The notes under the pieces are model-generated. The model was not told the origin of the DNA. It saw nothing but the letters and a program-made list of their open reading frames with translations, and did not search any database. From the NCBI GenBank assembly GCA_024803745.1, contig JANJXV010000037.1:10679001-10743000 (forward strand): DNA of 64,000 nucleotides. Reading direction: 5' to 3'. The translations under genes and the position numbers were made by a program. Origin of the DNA: Megascapheus bottae (lineage: Eukaryota > Chordata > Mammalia > Rodentia > Geomyidae). Shown one piece after another: positions 33,373 to 42,196 of the stretch; position 1 is the stretch's first letter, and every line of letters begins with the position of its first letter.

Positions 33373-35275
33373 TGCTAGTACTTGGGCTTGAACTGAGGGC
33401 CCTGTACTCTCACTTGGCTTTTTTCACTCATACCTCTATTTCTAGCTTTTTATTTCCAGTTCTGGGACTTGAACTCAGAGCCTGAGCACTGTCCTTGGGC
33501 TTTCTCAAGTCTAGAGCTCTACCACTTGAGCTTTGTCTATGCATGTGGTACCAAGGAATCAAACCTGGGTCTTCGTGCGTAATAGGCAAGGAGTCTACTA
33601 CTAGGCCAAACTCCAGCCCGTTTCTAGTATTTTGCCAGTCAATTGGAGATAAGAGCATCTTAAATTTGCTCAGTCTAGCTTCAAACCTCAGTTCTCAGAT
33701 CTCAGCTTCCTAAGTAGTTATGATTATAAGCATAAACCATGGGCTCATTCAGCCAGGTGATTGAATGCTGCCCTCTCCTCTGCCTCCCCTTCACCTGTTC
33801 TTCTCCCAATTCAGGTGTCATCAGCTTCATTGTCATCCTGGTGGTTGTGGTGATTGTCCTAGTTGGTGTGGTCAGTCTCAGGTTTAAGTGTCGCAAGAAT
33901 AAGGAATCGGAAGGTACTTGTGTTCACCTGCTGGGCTTCTTTTCCCCTCCTTCCCTGTGCTGAGTGACCTGGAGCTAAAGGCCAAGGCTGGCACTCAGCC
34001 TGGCTTGGAAGGAACAGCATAGAAGAACCATTTGATGACTTAAGAGGGTCCCCATTAGGGGAAAGTGGGCTTCTGAGTTCCAGCACGTGACCCTGGTCTG
34101 TGCTTTTGTGTTTTACAGATCCTCAAAAACCAGGGAGTTCTGGGGTATCTGAAAGGTAAGACTGTCAAAAGCACAATAAGGGAGAAATCTCCTTTCTGAC
34201 TCCATTTCCTGCAATACAAGAGGAAAACATACATATAACACACAAAACAGCCCCCACACAAATACACACCACATTACACACACACTAAAATTCTGCAGTT
34301 GCCAGAGGCTGAGGTAGAGCGTCAGGGCAGAGATACACAGAAACCAGGTAAGCAGAGATGGACTGGACTCTTTAGCACCAGAGGAAACCCTGCTGTCTTC
34401 CTGTCATGAAAAGCATAGAAGTACAGATTCTAGTATATACCATGTCCCCCCCTAAGCTGAGGAAGCTCTTACTGAATACCTGTTACATGCCACATGTACC
34501 ACATGCAGTATTATCTTGAACTCATATAACATGTGACTTCATTTTTTTGGAGTGGGGGGCAGTCCTGGGACTTGAACTCAGGATCTAAGCACTGTCTTTG
34601 AACTTTCTCAAGGCTAGTGCTCTACCAATTGATCCACAGCACCACTTCTGGCTTTTTTTCTGTGTATGTGGTACCAAGGAATCCAATCCAGGGCTTCATA
34701 CATGCTAGGCAAGCACTCGAAAGCTAGACCAAACTCCAGGTCCATGAATTCATTTTGAGAAAGTTTACAACCTGGTCAAGCTCAAACATGCAATACGTAC
34801 CAAAATTAAAGTTTCCATACAAGTCTTTGTGTTTCAAATAGCATTCTCATTTTACTGTTGTCCATTTGGGAGGGGGGATTTAACTCAAGGCCTTGCACTT
34901 TTTAAGCAGGCTTTCTACTACAAGCCATTCTATAAGCCCCTAGTATGCATGTGTTTGAAAAAAAGAGAATTTGAAATTTCAGCCTCCACAGTCCTGTGCT
35001 TCTTCATTCCCTTGCTTCCTGCTGTCTGTAACTTCAACTTCCTTCCCACCCAGCTGTTCCACAGCCAATGGAGAGAAAGACAGCATCACCCTCATCTCCG
35101 TGAAAAACATCAACATGAACAACAGCAAAGGCTGCCCCTCCGCAGAGAAGGTACGTTTCCTCTCCTTCCTTTCCTAAATTCCATTGCCCTCTTCCTGCTC
35201 CGAATCACTTCCCTACTCCATCCCTCCCGAGATGTTTACCCTTGCTCATTCTGCATTTTTTTGTAGGTTCTTTAA
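25284..35275 (+). CDS. ECSCR: ECSCR (ARIA), endothelial cell surface chemotaxis and apoptosis regulator; eleven coding exons, complete
   Basis: Sialomucin-like type I membrane protein of endothelium, known to influence migration, apoptosis and receptor signalling. Eleven exons join into 777 nt, 258 aa, with clean GT/AG borders. Residues 1-21 form a signal peptide (FWASLGLLLL core), followed by a Ser/Thr/Pro-rich ectodomain from about 22 to 178 with one sequon at N145. The transmembrane helix is 180-200 (ISFIVILVVVVIVLVGVV). The cytosolic tail runs from RFKCRKNKESEDPQKPG to AEKVL, nearly identical to human. It is about 50 residues longer than human (205 aa, from memory), because of a 46-codon exon at 31252-31389 and a 14-residue poly-Ser run at 125-138. 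Exons 2-8 are each a multiple of three with phase-1 borders, so stalk exons can be skipped without frameshift. Confidence 0.95.
25730..25975 (-). mobile_element. B1-Geo SINE in ECSCR intron 1
   Basis: GGTTTGAACTCAGGGCTGG to GCTAGAATTACAAGCGCTAC. Confidence 0.75.
26640..26985 (-). mobile_element. Geo-containing SINE split by a B1-Geo
   Basis: A Geo arm at 26640-26690 resumes at about 26918. The repeated CTATCCTTGAGT on both sides is the target duplication of the inserted B1-Geo (26693-26917). Confidence 0.72.
27245..27805 (+). mobile_element. MIR-like element split by a B1-Geo
   Basis: MIR-like 5' part (GGCACTGTATTAGGAGCTTT) at 27245-27400 and 3' part (GTGAGAACTTGAATCCAAGC) at 27720-27805. 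The antisense B1-Geo occupies 27475-27712. Confidence 0.5.
28195..28420 (+). mobile_element. B1-Geo SINE in ECSCR intron 1
   Basis: GCTACTCAGGAAGCCGAGAT left arm, GCCCAGAGTTCAAGGCC end. Confidence 0.78.
28861..28897. repeat. (CA)n microsatellite
   Basis: 37 nt pure CA in ECSCR intron 1. Confidence 0.98.
29602..29640 (+). CDS. ECSCR: ECSCR coding exon 2 (39 nt)
   Basis: TTGCAG acceptor, GTAAGG donor. It encodes GHNSQPTTTQTSQ, which matches the mature N-terminus of human ECSCR (GHNSQPTMTQTS). The first intron is 4.26 kb. Confidence 0.94.
29820..30065 (+). mobile_element. B1-Geo SINE in ECSCR intron 2
   Basis: GGGCACCAGTGGCTCACACC start, GAGTGACAAAGAAAAAG end. Confidence 0.83.
30188..30238 (+). 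CDS. ECSCR: ECSCR coding exon 3 (51 nt)
   Basis: TTACAG acceptor, GTGAGT donor, phase 1-1. It encodes a Ser/Thr-rich stalk segment ending in TTESTFPNP. Confidence 0.88.
30376..30435 (+). CDS. ECSCR: ECSCR coding exon 4 (60 nt)
   Basis: TTTTTTTAG acceptor, GTACTC donor, phase 1-1. It encodes GSQSSSEPSSPRLLSSTSAP, comparable to the SSEANRPSHLSSTGTP stretch of the human stalk. Confidence 0.9.
30549..30750 (+). mobile_element. IDL-Geo SINE in ECSCR intron 4
   Basis: Very well preserved. GGGTTCGATTCCTCGGTACC is the consensus B box region. AGAAGGGACAG recurs on both sides. Confidence 0.9.
30958..31062 (+). mobile_element. solitary Geo monomer
   Basis: GGAGTGGCACTGTGGCTCAA to CCCAAAACTGACAACAAAA without any left arm. 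Confidence 0.75.
31252..31389 (+). CDS. ECSCR: ECSCR coding exon 5 (138 nt), not obvious in human protein
   Basis: CACAG acceptor, GTGAGT donor, phase 1-1, open throughout. It encodes 46 Pro/Ser/Thr-rich residues (GIPQEASPGPP...). I cannot align it to the human 205-aa isoform. It may be an exon retained in rodents, alternatively spliced, or unused. Confidence 0.7.
31746..31817 (+). CDS. ECSCR: ECSCR coding exon 6 (72 nt) with (AGC)14 poly-Ser
   Basis: TTTAG acceptor, GTATGT donor, phase 1-1. In the reading phase fixed by neighbouring exons the repeat is AGC, giving 14 serines (residues 125-138) after GADTGAAH. The same bases read CAG or GCA in other frames, so the apparent poly-Gln and poly-Ala frames are shadows. 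Confidence 0.8.
31769..31810 (+). repeat. ECSCR: (AGC)14 trinucleotide repeat, coding
   Basis: 42 nt uninterrupted inside ECSCR coding exon 6. Confidence 0.97.
32455..32568 (+). CDS. ECSCR: ECSCR coding exon 7 (114 nt)
   Basis: TTTCAG acceptor, GTGAGT donor. It encodes the juxtamembrane ectodomain ending TSESVLTVAAF, closely matching human TSETVLTVAAF, and includes the N145-A-T sequon. Confidence 0.95.
32632..32902 (+). mobile_element. B1-Geo SINE with (GA)n tail in ECSCR intron 7
   Basis: GGTGCGGTGGCTCACACC start. The tail has turned into about 46 nt of pure GA (32857-32902). Confidence 0.85.
33070..33296 (-). mobile_element. B1-Geo SINE in ECSCR intron 7
   Basis: GGTCATGGGGCTTGAACAC to GGAGCCACTGGTACCCAGC. 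Confidence 0.82.
33303..33369. repeat. (CT)n microsatellite
   Basis: About 67 nt pure CT at the tail end of the next antisense SINE. Confidence 0.97.
33370..33745 (-). mobile_element. B1-Geo SINE split by an IDL-Geo
   Basis: Geo part 33370-33450, IDL-Geo insert 33452-33620, B1 part 33622-33745. It ends about 70 nt before the transmembrane exon of ECSCR. Confidence 0.7.
33815..33913 (+). CDS. ECSCR: ECSCR coding exon 8 (transmembrane)
   Basis: TTCAG acceptor, GTACTT donor. It encodes the full transmembrane helix and the basic stop-transfer sequence RFKCRKNKESE. Confidence 0.97.
34119..34155 (+). CDS. ECSCR: ECSCR coding exon 9 (37 nt)
   Basis: TTTTACAG acceptor, GTAAGA donor. It encodes DPQKPGSSGVSE, human DPQKPGSSGLSE. 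Confidence 0.95.
34555..34745 (-). mobile_element. IDL-Geo SINE in ECSCR intron 9
   Basis: GCAGTCCTGGGACTTGAACT to GACCAAACTCCAGGTCC. A MIR-like piece (34460-34540) precedes it. Confidence 0.8.
35054..35150 (+). CDS. ECSCR: ECSCR coding exon 10 (97 nt)
   Basis: CCCAG acceptor, GTACGT donor. It encodes SCSTANGEKDSITLIS and VKNINMNNSKGCPSAEK, the conserved cytosolic tail. Confidence 0.95.
35267..35275 (+). CDS. ECSCR: ECSCR coding exon 11 (V-L-stop)
   Basis: TTGTAG acceptor followed by GTT CTT TAA. The human protein also ends in VL. The 3' UTR follows. Confidence 0.9.
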   Translation, partial: VL

Positions 35276-35573
35276 AAGTCATTCTGGGTCCTGATGAGTC
35301 CAAGGATGTTGCAGCTGTTCCAAGACTGTGAGAAAGAAGAGGGGACGTTGGTAGAGGCAACAAGCCATATATAAATTATTTTGTTTCATGTCTGCTCCCC
35401 ACTCTAAAGGACCCTAGAGCTCCTCTAGATTCGGGAGTAAGCTACCCAAATGAGAGACGCCTCTCCATGCGGAAGCCGCTCTAGAAATGTGATCTCTTCA
35501 GAACCACAGACATGAGGAATTGATACAGCAAGAGCAAGGAAGATGATGAGGTTGACTGATCCTTTCTACTTGC

Positions 35574-35579
35574 ATTAAA
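35574..35579 (+). terminator. ECSCR: candidate ECSCR poly(A) signal ATTAAA
   Basis: This is the first poly(A)-signal variant downstream of the stop, 299 nt into non-repeat 3' sequence, followed by a T-rich stretch. A second candidate, AATAAA, lies near 36000. Confidence 0.45.
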
Positions 35580-35724
35580 ATTATGTTCTGGTCTGCAACC
35601 TAATTTCTTTTAAAGTCTATATGATTACCATAGCTCCATAGCCTGCCTGCCTGCCTTTTCTCCCTCCCTCCCTTTCTCTCTCTCTTTTCCTCCCTTTCTT
35701 TCTTTCTCATTCATTCTTCCTTTC

Positions 35725-35875
35725 TTGAGACAAGATCTCACTATGTAGCCTCAGCTGACATAGAACTCATTAGGTAGCCTAGACTGAAACTTGAATTGAA
35801 ACTCTGCCTCAGCCCCAGAATGCATGGATTACAGACATTTGCTACAATGTCTGGTGCCATGAACTATTTCCTCAA
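35725..35875 (-). mobile_element. B1-type element downstream of ECSCR
   Basis: GAGACAAGATCTCACTATGT to GATTACAGACATTTGCTAC. Confidence 0.65.
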
Positions 35876-35879
35876 AAGC

Positions 35880-36600
35880 ATTCTGGTAGCTTTGGGGCCT
35901 TCTTCTCTAAGCCAGAATGTATGCATGTTCCTGTTCCTATGGATAGCTCTTTTGAAATGGTGGAGAATTCTTACCAGATCTGCCTCTTTTCACCTAGTTT
36001 AATAAATAGGGTTTACTGACTAACCACCTCAATAGGAGAGAGAAGCAATAAGGAAGCTTGAAATCTGCAGAGATAGGAAGCTCAACACATACAGACTAGA
36101 AAATGCCAGTGGTGAGAGCTAAATAACCCAAAGACAAATGTCCTTTGCCTGCCCCAGGAAAGACAAGCATTACTTTGATCCTAATCATGCAATGAGTATT
36201 GGGAAAGTTTGTCTTGAGGACAGATAGGTCTGTAAATTTATATTGGCTGTTATGTTCATGGCTCAGAAAGAGAATCAAGGATCACCGCTTTACTAGGAAG
36301 TAATTTAAAAAGAAGGAAAATAGAAATAGGTATGTCTTGAAATAGATATTTCTGCTATGAGATTGCTTTGGAAATTAATGTCAGTGAGAAGAATGGAGAG
36401 AAGAGTTGCTTGTGTGTCTATAGAGTGTGTTTGGTTTTATTGCCATCTGCCAGTTGACAGTTTAGAACACAAGGAGAACACAGCTTCCTTACTGCCCAGC
36501 AACAAGATGCTATTTTCTTCTGGCTTCCCAGAGGGATATGACAAACTACTTAGAACAAAGAGTTCCATTTCCCTTTCTCATTATGAACTCTATTAAAATA
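35880..36600. other. unique intergenic sequence
   Basis: No gene or repeat recognised. Contains an AATAAA near 36000. Confidence 0.5.
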
Positions 36601-36604
36601 AGAC

Positions 36605-36795
36605 TAGAGAACTAGGCACTAATGGCTCATATTTATAATTCTAGCTACTCAGGAGGCTGAAATCTGACAATTATGATTCAGAGCTAGCCTGGATTGACAA
36701 ATCTGAGAGACTTATTTCCAATTGGCCAGTAAAAACCTAGAACTGAAGGCATGGCTCAAGTGGCAGAGTAAAAAAGTACAAACAAGAGCTTGAAG
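36605..36795 (+). mobile_element. B1-Geo SINE, diverged
   Basis: GGCACTAATGGCTCATATTT start. The Geo arm is shortened. Confidence 0.65.
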
Positions 36796-36798
36796 CTG

Positions 36799-36980
36799 GG
36801 CCAGGAGTTTGGCCTAGTGATTGAGTGCTTGCCTAGCACACACAAAGAATCGGGCTCAATGCCTTGGAACCGCATACAAGAAAAAACCAGATGTGGTGCT
36901 GTAGCTCAAGTGGTAGATCTCTGGCCTTGAGAAGGCCCAAAGACACTGCTCAGTCCCTGAGTTCAAGCCCAGGGACTGGC

Positions 36981-37039
<59 letters not shown>

Positions 37040-37121
37040 GGAGAGGGAGAGGGAGAGGGAGAGGGAGAGGGAGAGGGAGAGGGAGAGGGAGAGGGAGAGG
37101 GAGAGGGAGAAAGAGAGAGAA
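36799..37121 (+). mobile_element. IDL-Geo SINE with long (GA)n/(GGGAGA)n tail
   Basis: The SINE ends CCCAGGGACTGGCAAAC at about 36983. The tail is about 138 nt of purine repeat. Confidence 0.85.
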
Positions 37122-37152
37122 TGCGTGCACAAGCGTGCGAGCTTGAAGCCTT

Positions 37153-37361
37153 GTGGCCAGGAGTTTGGTCTGGTGGCAGAGTGCTTGCCTAGCATGCACG
37201 AAGATCCGGGTCCGATTCCTCGGTACCACATACATAGAAAAAGGCAGAAGTGGTGCTGTTGTTCAAGTGGTAGGGTTCTAGCCTTGAGGAAAAAAAAAAA
37301 AAAACGGAAGGACAATGCTCAGGTCCTGAGTTCAAGCCCAGGACCGGCCAAAAAAAAAAAA
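37153..37361 (+). mobile_element. IDL-Geo SINE
   Basis: GGCCAGGAGTTTGGTCTGGT start, with an extra A run inside the Geo arm. Confidence 0.83.
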
Positions 37362-37362
37362 G

Positions 37363-37440
37363 TACTCATTACCTGATTATGAAGTGATAACTCCTGTGTA
37401 CATCACCTTTATAGTAACAATAAAACATTTAATAAAAACT
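37363..37440 (+). mobile_element. L1 3'-end fragment
   Basis: TACTCATTACCTGATTATGA and TACATCACCTTTATAGTAAC followed by AATAAAACATTTAATAAAA. Confidence 0.55.
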
Positions 37441-37464
37441 AATGAAATGCTGTTACAAAAAGGG

Positions 37465-37660
37465 GGGGTGGTGATGACTCATGCCTGTAGTCCCGTCTAC
37501 TCAGGAAGCAGAGATCTGAGGATGGGAATTTGAAGTACCCTGGGCAGACTCATAGCTTCAATTAAACAGTAAAAAAAAAAAGCCAGACCTGAAGGAATGG
37601 CTCAACTGTTGGAATGCCAGTAGAAAAAAAGCCTCTTATAAGTTTGAGTTCAAGCCCCAG
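37465..37660 (+). mobile_element. B1-Geo SINE, diverged
   Basis: GGTGATGACTCATGCCTGTA left arm. Confidence 0.65.
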
Positions 37661-37729
37661 AGTAGAGATTATGCTGGGTGGTAGCCAGAGACAAATTTGA
37701 GGCTACTTCATGTAAGTCTTTGACATTCT

Positions 37730-37887
37730 TTTTTTTTGCCAGTGCAGGGTTTGAGCTCAGGGCCTGAGCACTGTCCTTGGACTTTTTCAAGGCTAGAGCT
37801 CTACCATTTGAGACTCAGCACCACTTCCTGCTTTTTTTTCTATGTAAGTGGTGCATACATAAAAAGTTGGGTTCAATTCCTTGGTAC

Positions 37888-37928
<41 letters not shown>

Positions 37929-37995
37929 GTACCGAGGAATCGAACCCAGGTCTTCATGCATGCTAGGCAAGCACTCCACCACTAGGCCAAACTCC
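37730..37995 (-). mobile_element. IDL-Geo SINE with (TA)n expansion inside
   Basis: Geo arm to about 37845. The IDL arm is partly duplicated around a (TA)n at 37894-37925. Confidence 0.7.
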
Positions 37996-38424
37996 CAGCC
38001 CATCCTTGAGGCTCTTTGTGCTTCTCCCTCCACGTTCGCAGAGGCCAGTGAGCTCTACCTCACACATGCTCCTGGGTAGGTAAATGAAAGAACAAATGTG
38101 GGGATATTGGGACATAAAAGGACAAGTTAGCCATTGTAGTAGCATTATCAAGATGTAGGCACAATGTTAGATGCTGAGATCTAATGGCTGGATGATGATT
38201 GGCTGGTGGAGGTGAGTGGATGATGACCTGGACCCTGTCCTTCAGTTTCTCTTTCTGCCTTGCCCAGTCTCCTGGTTCCTGACACCTGTTGTTGCCAAAA
38301 GCCTTCAGGAATAAACCTTGGTAAGTACATCTCAGAGTCAGATTTCCTGGAGGACCCCAATATATTTGACTTAAATCATACTATAAAAGGCACATAGCTT
38401 ACTAGCTAGTTCTTTTTTTAATTT

Positions 38425-38663
38425 ATTTTTGTCTGTTATGGGGCTTGAACTCAGGGCCTGGGCGCTGTCCCTGAGCTTTTTTGCTTAAGGCTAGAGCTCT
38501 ACCACTTAGAGCCACAGTGGCACTTCTGGTTTTCTGCTGGTTCATTGGAGATGAGAGTCTTATGGACTTTCCTGCCTATGCTGGCTTTGACCCTCGATCC
38601 TCAGATCTCAGCTTCCTGAGTAACTAGGATTATAGGCTTGAGCCACTGGCACCTAGCTCTTAC
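38425..38663 (-). mobile_element. B1-Geo SINE
   Basis: GTCTGTTATGGGGCTTGAAC to GAGCCACTGGCACCTAGC. Confidence 0.83.
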
Positions 38664-38664
38664 T

Positions 38665-39475
38665 AGCTAGTTCTAGTACAAAATTCCATCACTGAGACAG
38701 AACCTCCAGGTGACATAACAATGTGTAGAGGTTCTGGGTTCTGTTTGAATTATTCTGCCTTGGTCACTTAGTTCAGCTGCTTAGCATAATGGACTCATCA
38801 GATCAAGAACAAGGGTCTCATCCTAGGTAACTCTGTTAATGTCTCTAATATAAGGTCACACATTCTCCCTTGAGTCTGGACAATATCCAACAGATATGAG
38901 CTGTTAGTCATAAGGTATTTAAATATGAGGGGAAGGGATGAGTTGGTATTAGTATTTTTTAGATTGCAAGGCTCTTGTTTTGCTAGTGATGCCATTTTGA
39001 CTTTCCTGTTTTGGAAGAATCATCCTTTGGGAAGAGGTAGGGAGGATGTTATACTCCCTTAATGTTGAGTCCTGTGCTCAAACTATATTTGAGGAAGTCT
39101 TTGGGAGGATCTTATTAAACATAAGACACACCTCTGACAGGAAATGTGAGTGCAGCCTTCTACTGCCCTTGTAGTTTCCCTGAGACCACATCTCTTCCTG
39201 GATGTCTAGACAACAGGATGGTAGCCATTCACAAGAAGACTTCCTCCCTTTTCTTATACAGGACTAATTGATCCTAAAACAGGAACAGGTGTGTGTAGGA
39301 GGACATTTTAAAATGTTTTGTCATATGCTTCCCCCATCAACTCACACACCAATTCAGGCACACAGGCCCCATAGGATAAGAGGAACGTTTATGTAATATC
39401 TTTCTTCAGGTTGGAATGAGCTAAACTGTTTTATCAGCAAAAGCTCACATAGTTCCACAAATACCCTCTCCCATC
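38665..39475. other. unique intergenic sequence
   Basis: No known family recognised. The stretch 38050-38420 before the SINE, with GGAATAAACCTTGG, could be an eroded LTR, but no paired terminus is visible. Confidence 0.45.
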
Positions 39476-39589
39476 TCTTGGTCGGGGGCTTGAATTTTGG
39501 GCCTGGGCACTGTCCTTGAGCTCTTCAGCTCAAGGCTAGCACTCTACCATTTGAACCACAGAGCCATTTCTCACAAATACTGTTTTAAA

Positions 39590-40000
39590 GCCAGGCACCG
39601 GTGGCTCACAACTTTAATCCTAGCTACTCAGGATGTTGAGATCTGAGGATTGCAGTTGAAAGCCAGCCCAGGCAGAAAAGTCCATGAGAGACTTATCTCC
39701 ACTAACTCATGGCCCAAGCCCTGAGTTCAAGTCCCACGACTGACCAAAAATAAATAGCGGGGTGCCAGTGGCGCATGCCTTTAATCCTAGCAACTCAGGA
39801 GACTGAGATCTGAAGATCATGGTTCAAAGCCAGCTCAGGCACTAAAATCCATGAGACACTTACCGCCAATTAAGCACCAGAAAATTGGAAGTGGTGCTAT
39901 GGCTCAAGTGGTAGAGCACTAGCCTTGAGCTGAATAGCTCAGGGATAATGCCCAGCCCAGAGTTCAAGCCCCATGACTGACCAAAAAAAGAAAAAAAGGG
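39590..40000 (+). mobile_element. two B1-Geo SINEs in tandem
   Basis: First copy about 39590-39752, deleted between the arms. Second, full copy 39755-40000. Confidence 0.8.
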
Positions 40001-40136
40001 TTCAAGTGATAGAAGGTCTGCCTAGCAAGCCTGAGGCTCGAAGTCTAAACCCCAGAATCGCAAAAATAAAAGACCTTATGGTATATCCAATTTATATCCT
40101 TATTAACTTGCAATGCCAAATAAGAAAGGATACTTG

Positions 40137-40540
40137 GGGCCGAGAGTTTGGCCTAGTGGTAGAGTGCTTGCTTACCATGCATGAAAACCCAAGATCAATT
40201 CCTTGGTACCACATACACAGAAAAAGCCAGAAGTGGTACTGTGGCTCAAGTGGTAAAGCTCTAGCCTTGAGAAAGTCCAAGGACAGAGCTCAGGCCCTGG
40301 GTTCAAGCCCGAGGACTGGCAAAAAAAAAAAAAAAGATACGGGGCCGGGAGTTTGGCCTAGTGGTTAAAGTGCTTGCCTAGCATGCATGAAGACCCGGGT
40401 TCGATTCCTCGGTACCACATATAGAAAAAAGCCGGAAGTGGTGCTGAGGCTCAAGTGGTAGAGCTCTAGCCTTGAGAAAGTCCAAAGACAGTGCTCAGGC
40501 CCTGAGCTCAAGCCCAGGACTGGCAAAAAAAAAAAAAAAA
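40137..40540 (+). mobile_element. two IDL-Geo SINEs in tandem
   Basis: Copies at 40137-40336 and 40342-40541. The second is near-consensus and of the TGGTTAAAGTGC subtype. GATAC recurs around both. Confidence 0.87.
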
Positions 40541-40740
40541 GATACTTATTAAACACATACCATAGTCAGATAAGGTGCTAAATACTTTATAAGCTTTCTC
40601 AAATATCTAGACAACTGTCATTTTTCTCAGAGTTTTATGGGGGCAGAGCACCATCTGAAGGTGCTCCATTTGTAACTGCGATCCTCAGATCTCAGCCTCC
40701 TGAGTAGCTAGGATTATAGGCATGAGCCACTGTGCGTAGG

Positions 40741-40799
<59 letters not shown>
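40741..40799. repeat. T run and (TG)n microsatellite
   Basis: A 21-nt T run is followed by about 35 nt of TG. Confidence 0.95.
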
Positions 40800-40800
<1 letters not shown>

Positions 40801-40884
40801 TAGGGCACAAAATATGAAGCAGAAAAAAAGTAGAACTACTTTGAATGAAGAAAGGTAAAGTTCTGGAGCTTTCTCTACCGTGCT

Positions 40885-41078
40885 TTTTTTTTTTTTGCCA
40901 GTCCTGGGCTTGAGCTCAGGGCTTGAGCACTGTCCTTGGACTTTCTCAAGGCTAGCACTCTACCACTTGAGCCTCAGCACCACTTCCAGCTTTTTACTAT
41001 GGGGTACTGAGGAATCGAACCCCGGTCTTCGTGCATGCTAGGCAAGCACTCTACCACTAGGCCAAACTCCCAGCCCCT
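40885..41078 (-). mobile_element. IDL-Geo SINE
   Basis: GCCAGTCCTGGGCTTGAGCT to AACTCCCAGCCCC. Confidence 0.87.
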
Positions 41079-41179
41079 CTACCATGCTTTCTGACTCCTC
41101 ATATAAGATCCCAGAGATATGTGCACACCGAGCCTAAAGGACTTCTCATTTTAAAAACGACTAGTCTTAACCATTTTCA

Positions 41180-41285
41180 TCTTTCAGCTGAGAAGACTGG
41201 GGCAGGGAATTGGAGAAGGGAGTTGGCCTGGTTCACACAGTGATTTATAGCTAAACCCACACTTAACTTCTAGTCCAGTGTTTTT
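41180..41285 (+). mobile_element. MIR-like 3' part upstream of DNAJC18
   Basis: AGCTGAGAAGACTGGGGCAG and TAGCTAAACCCACACTTAAC resemble the MIR tail. Confidence 0.4.
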
Positions 41286-41289
41286 CTTC

Positions 41290-41999
41290 AGGAACAAGAT
41301 GGAAGGATGGCAGGGTTATGATTGCAGAGAAGAACTAGAACTTTACTCCATCTTGAGGTTCTTGTCCTTCTGGGTCCAAACCAGGGCGGGGAAACAATAA
41401 GAATAATTCCTCATTTCCTCTTTACTAACTTCTTCCAGTTTTGTCCTTCAGAAAATAAAGGAATAGAATGAGGAGATAAGTATCATCAGAGGGGCATTGG
41501 AGTAGAACGAGACAGAGTAAGGATGAGGAGCAACAAAGCTAGGGCTCCTGGGTGGCCCCCAAGCCCCCTTACCTCTTTCTCTACTCCTGACCCCTAGACC
41601 TGTGATGCCTGAGAAGGTAGGCTGGGCTTGGGTTCATAAATCTACTTCACTTTTCTTTTTCCATGGCTCTTAAACTTTCCAGAGGTGGATTTGACATTCC
41701 CCGAACCACCTCTGAATCTCTGGACTTAGCACAGGCTTCTCACAAAATGGGCATAGTGCGTGTTTACAAAGCTCTGTCATCTATGAGGGGTTTTCTAGTC
41801 TATAGCTGGGAAGGACTTTCCCAAGCGAGACCTTCAGTGATGACTTCTAGCATGTCCTTAGGGTTAGGTAGAGCAGAAGCCACTGTCCTCACACTACGGA
41901 TAAGGAAGAACCAGGAACCGCTAGGTAATGGGCTAGCTGCTCTCCCACACACCTCCCTCCTACCGTGAGCCCCTTTACAGCTAGCTCCCCATCTCCCTA
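41290..41999. other. unique sequence upstream of the DNAJC18 promoter
   Basis: The 101-codon open frame at 41663-41968 has no recognisable domain or splice context. Nothing else seen. Confidence 0.5.
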
Positions 42000-42014
42000 A
42001 GGCCTCTTCATCGG

Positions 42015-42033
42015 GCCTGCCGGGAGTTGTAGT
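42015..42033 (-). promoter_or_regulatory. ZNF143/THAP11-type (SBS) motif, minus strand
   Basis: On the minus strand this reads ACTACAACTCCCGGCAGGC, matching the ACTACAAYTCCC-GCATGC-like SBS motif used at many housekeeping promoters. It lies 124 bp upstream of the DNAJC18 ATG. Confidence 0.75.
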
Positions 42034-42062
42034 CCCGTGCCCACGAAGTCCACAAGCGCTGA

Positions 42063-42081
42063 ACTACAATGACCAGCGTGC
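42063..42081 (+). promoter_or_regulatory. ZNF143/THAP11-type (SBS) motif, plus strand
   Basis: Reads ACTACAATGACCAGCGTGC, an SBS motif with two core mismatches. It is in opposite orientation to the motif 29 bp upstream. Confidence 0.65.
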
Positions 42082-42156
42082 CCCGCGCTTCGCGCCCCCT
42101 CTTTTTCAGCCGCGGGGATCTAGGAGGCTCTGTGAACCTGCTGACTGGGAACGGAT

Positions 42157-42196
42157 ATGGCGGCCACTCTGGGCAGCGGGGAGCGCTGGACAGAAG
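42157..42196 (+). CDS. DNAJC18: DNAJC18 coding exon 1
   Basis: ATG GCG with G at -3 and +4 gives [13 protein letters not shown], identical to the human N-terminus. GTAACA donor after one base of codon 14. Confidence 0.96.

Noticed and set aside
34829..35266. 145-codon plus frame across ECSCR exon 10
   Set aside because: Out of phase with ECSCR in the exon. The conserved tail is read in the neighbouring frame between canonical splice sites.
36864..37376. 170-codon Arg-Glu repeat protein
   Set aside because: It runs through two SINEs and a GA microsatellite. The same SINE-encoded peptide recurs all over the window.
38050..38420. Possible LTR remnant with AATAAACC
   Set aside because: No TG...CA termini, no partner LTR and no internal retroviral sequence could be seen.
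40340..40440. tRNA-like sequence with A and B boxes
   Set aside because: It is the left arm of a SINE repeated dozens of times, not a functional tRNA gene; no cloverleaf with a 3' acceptor is kept.
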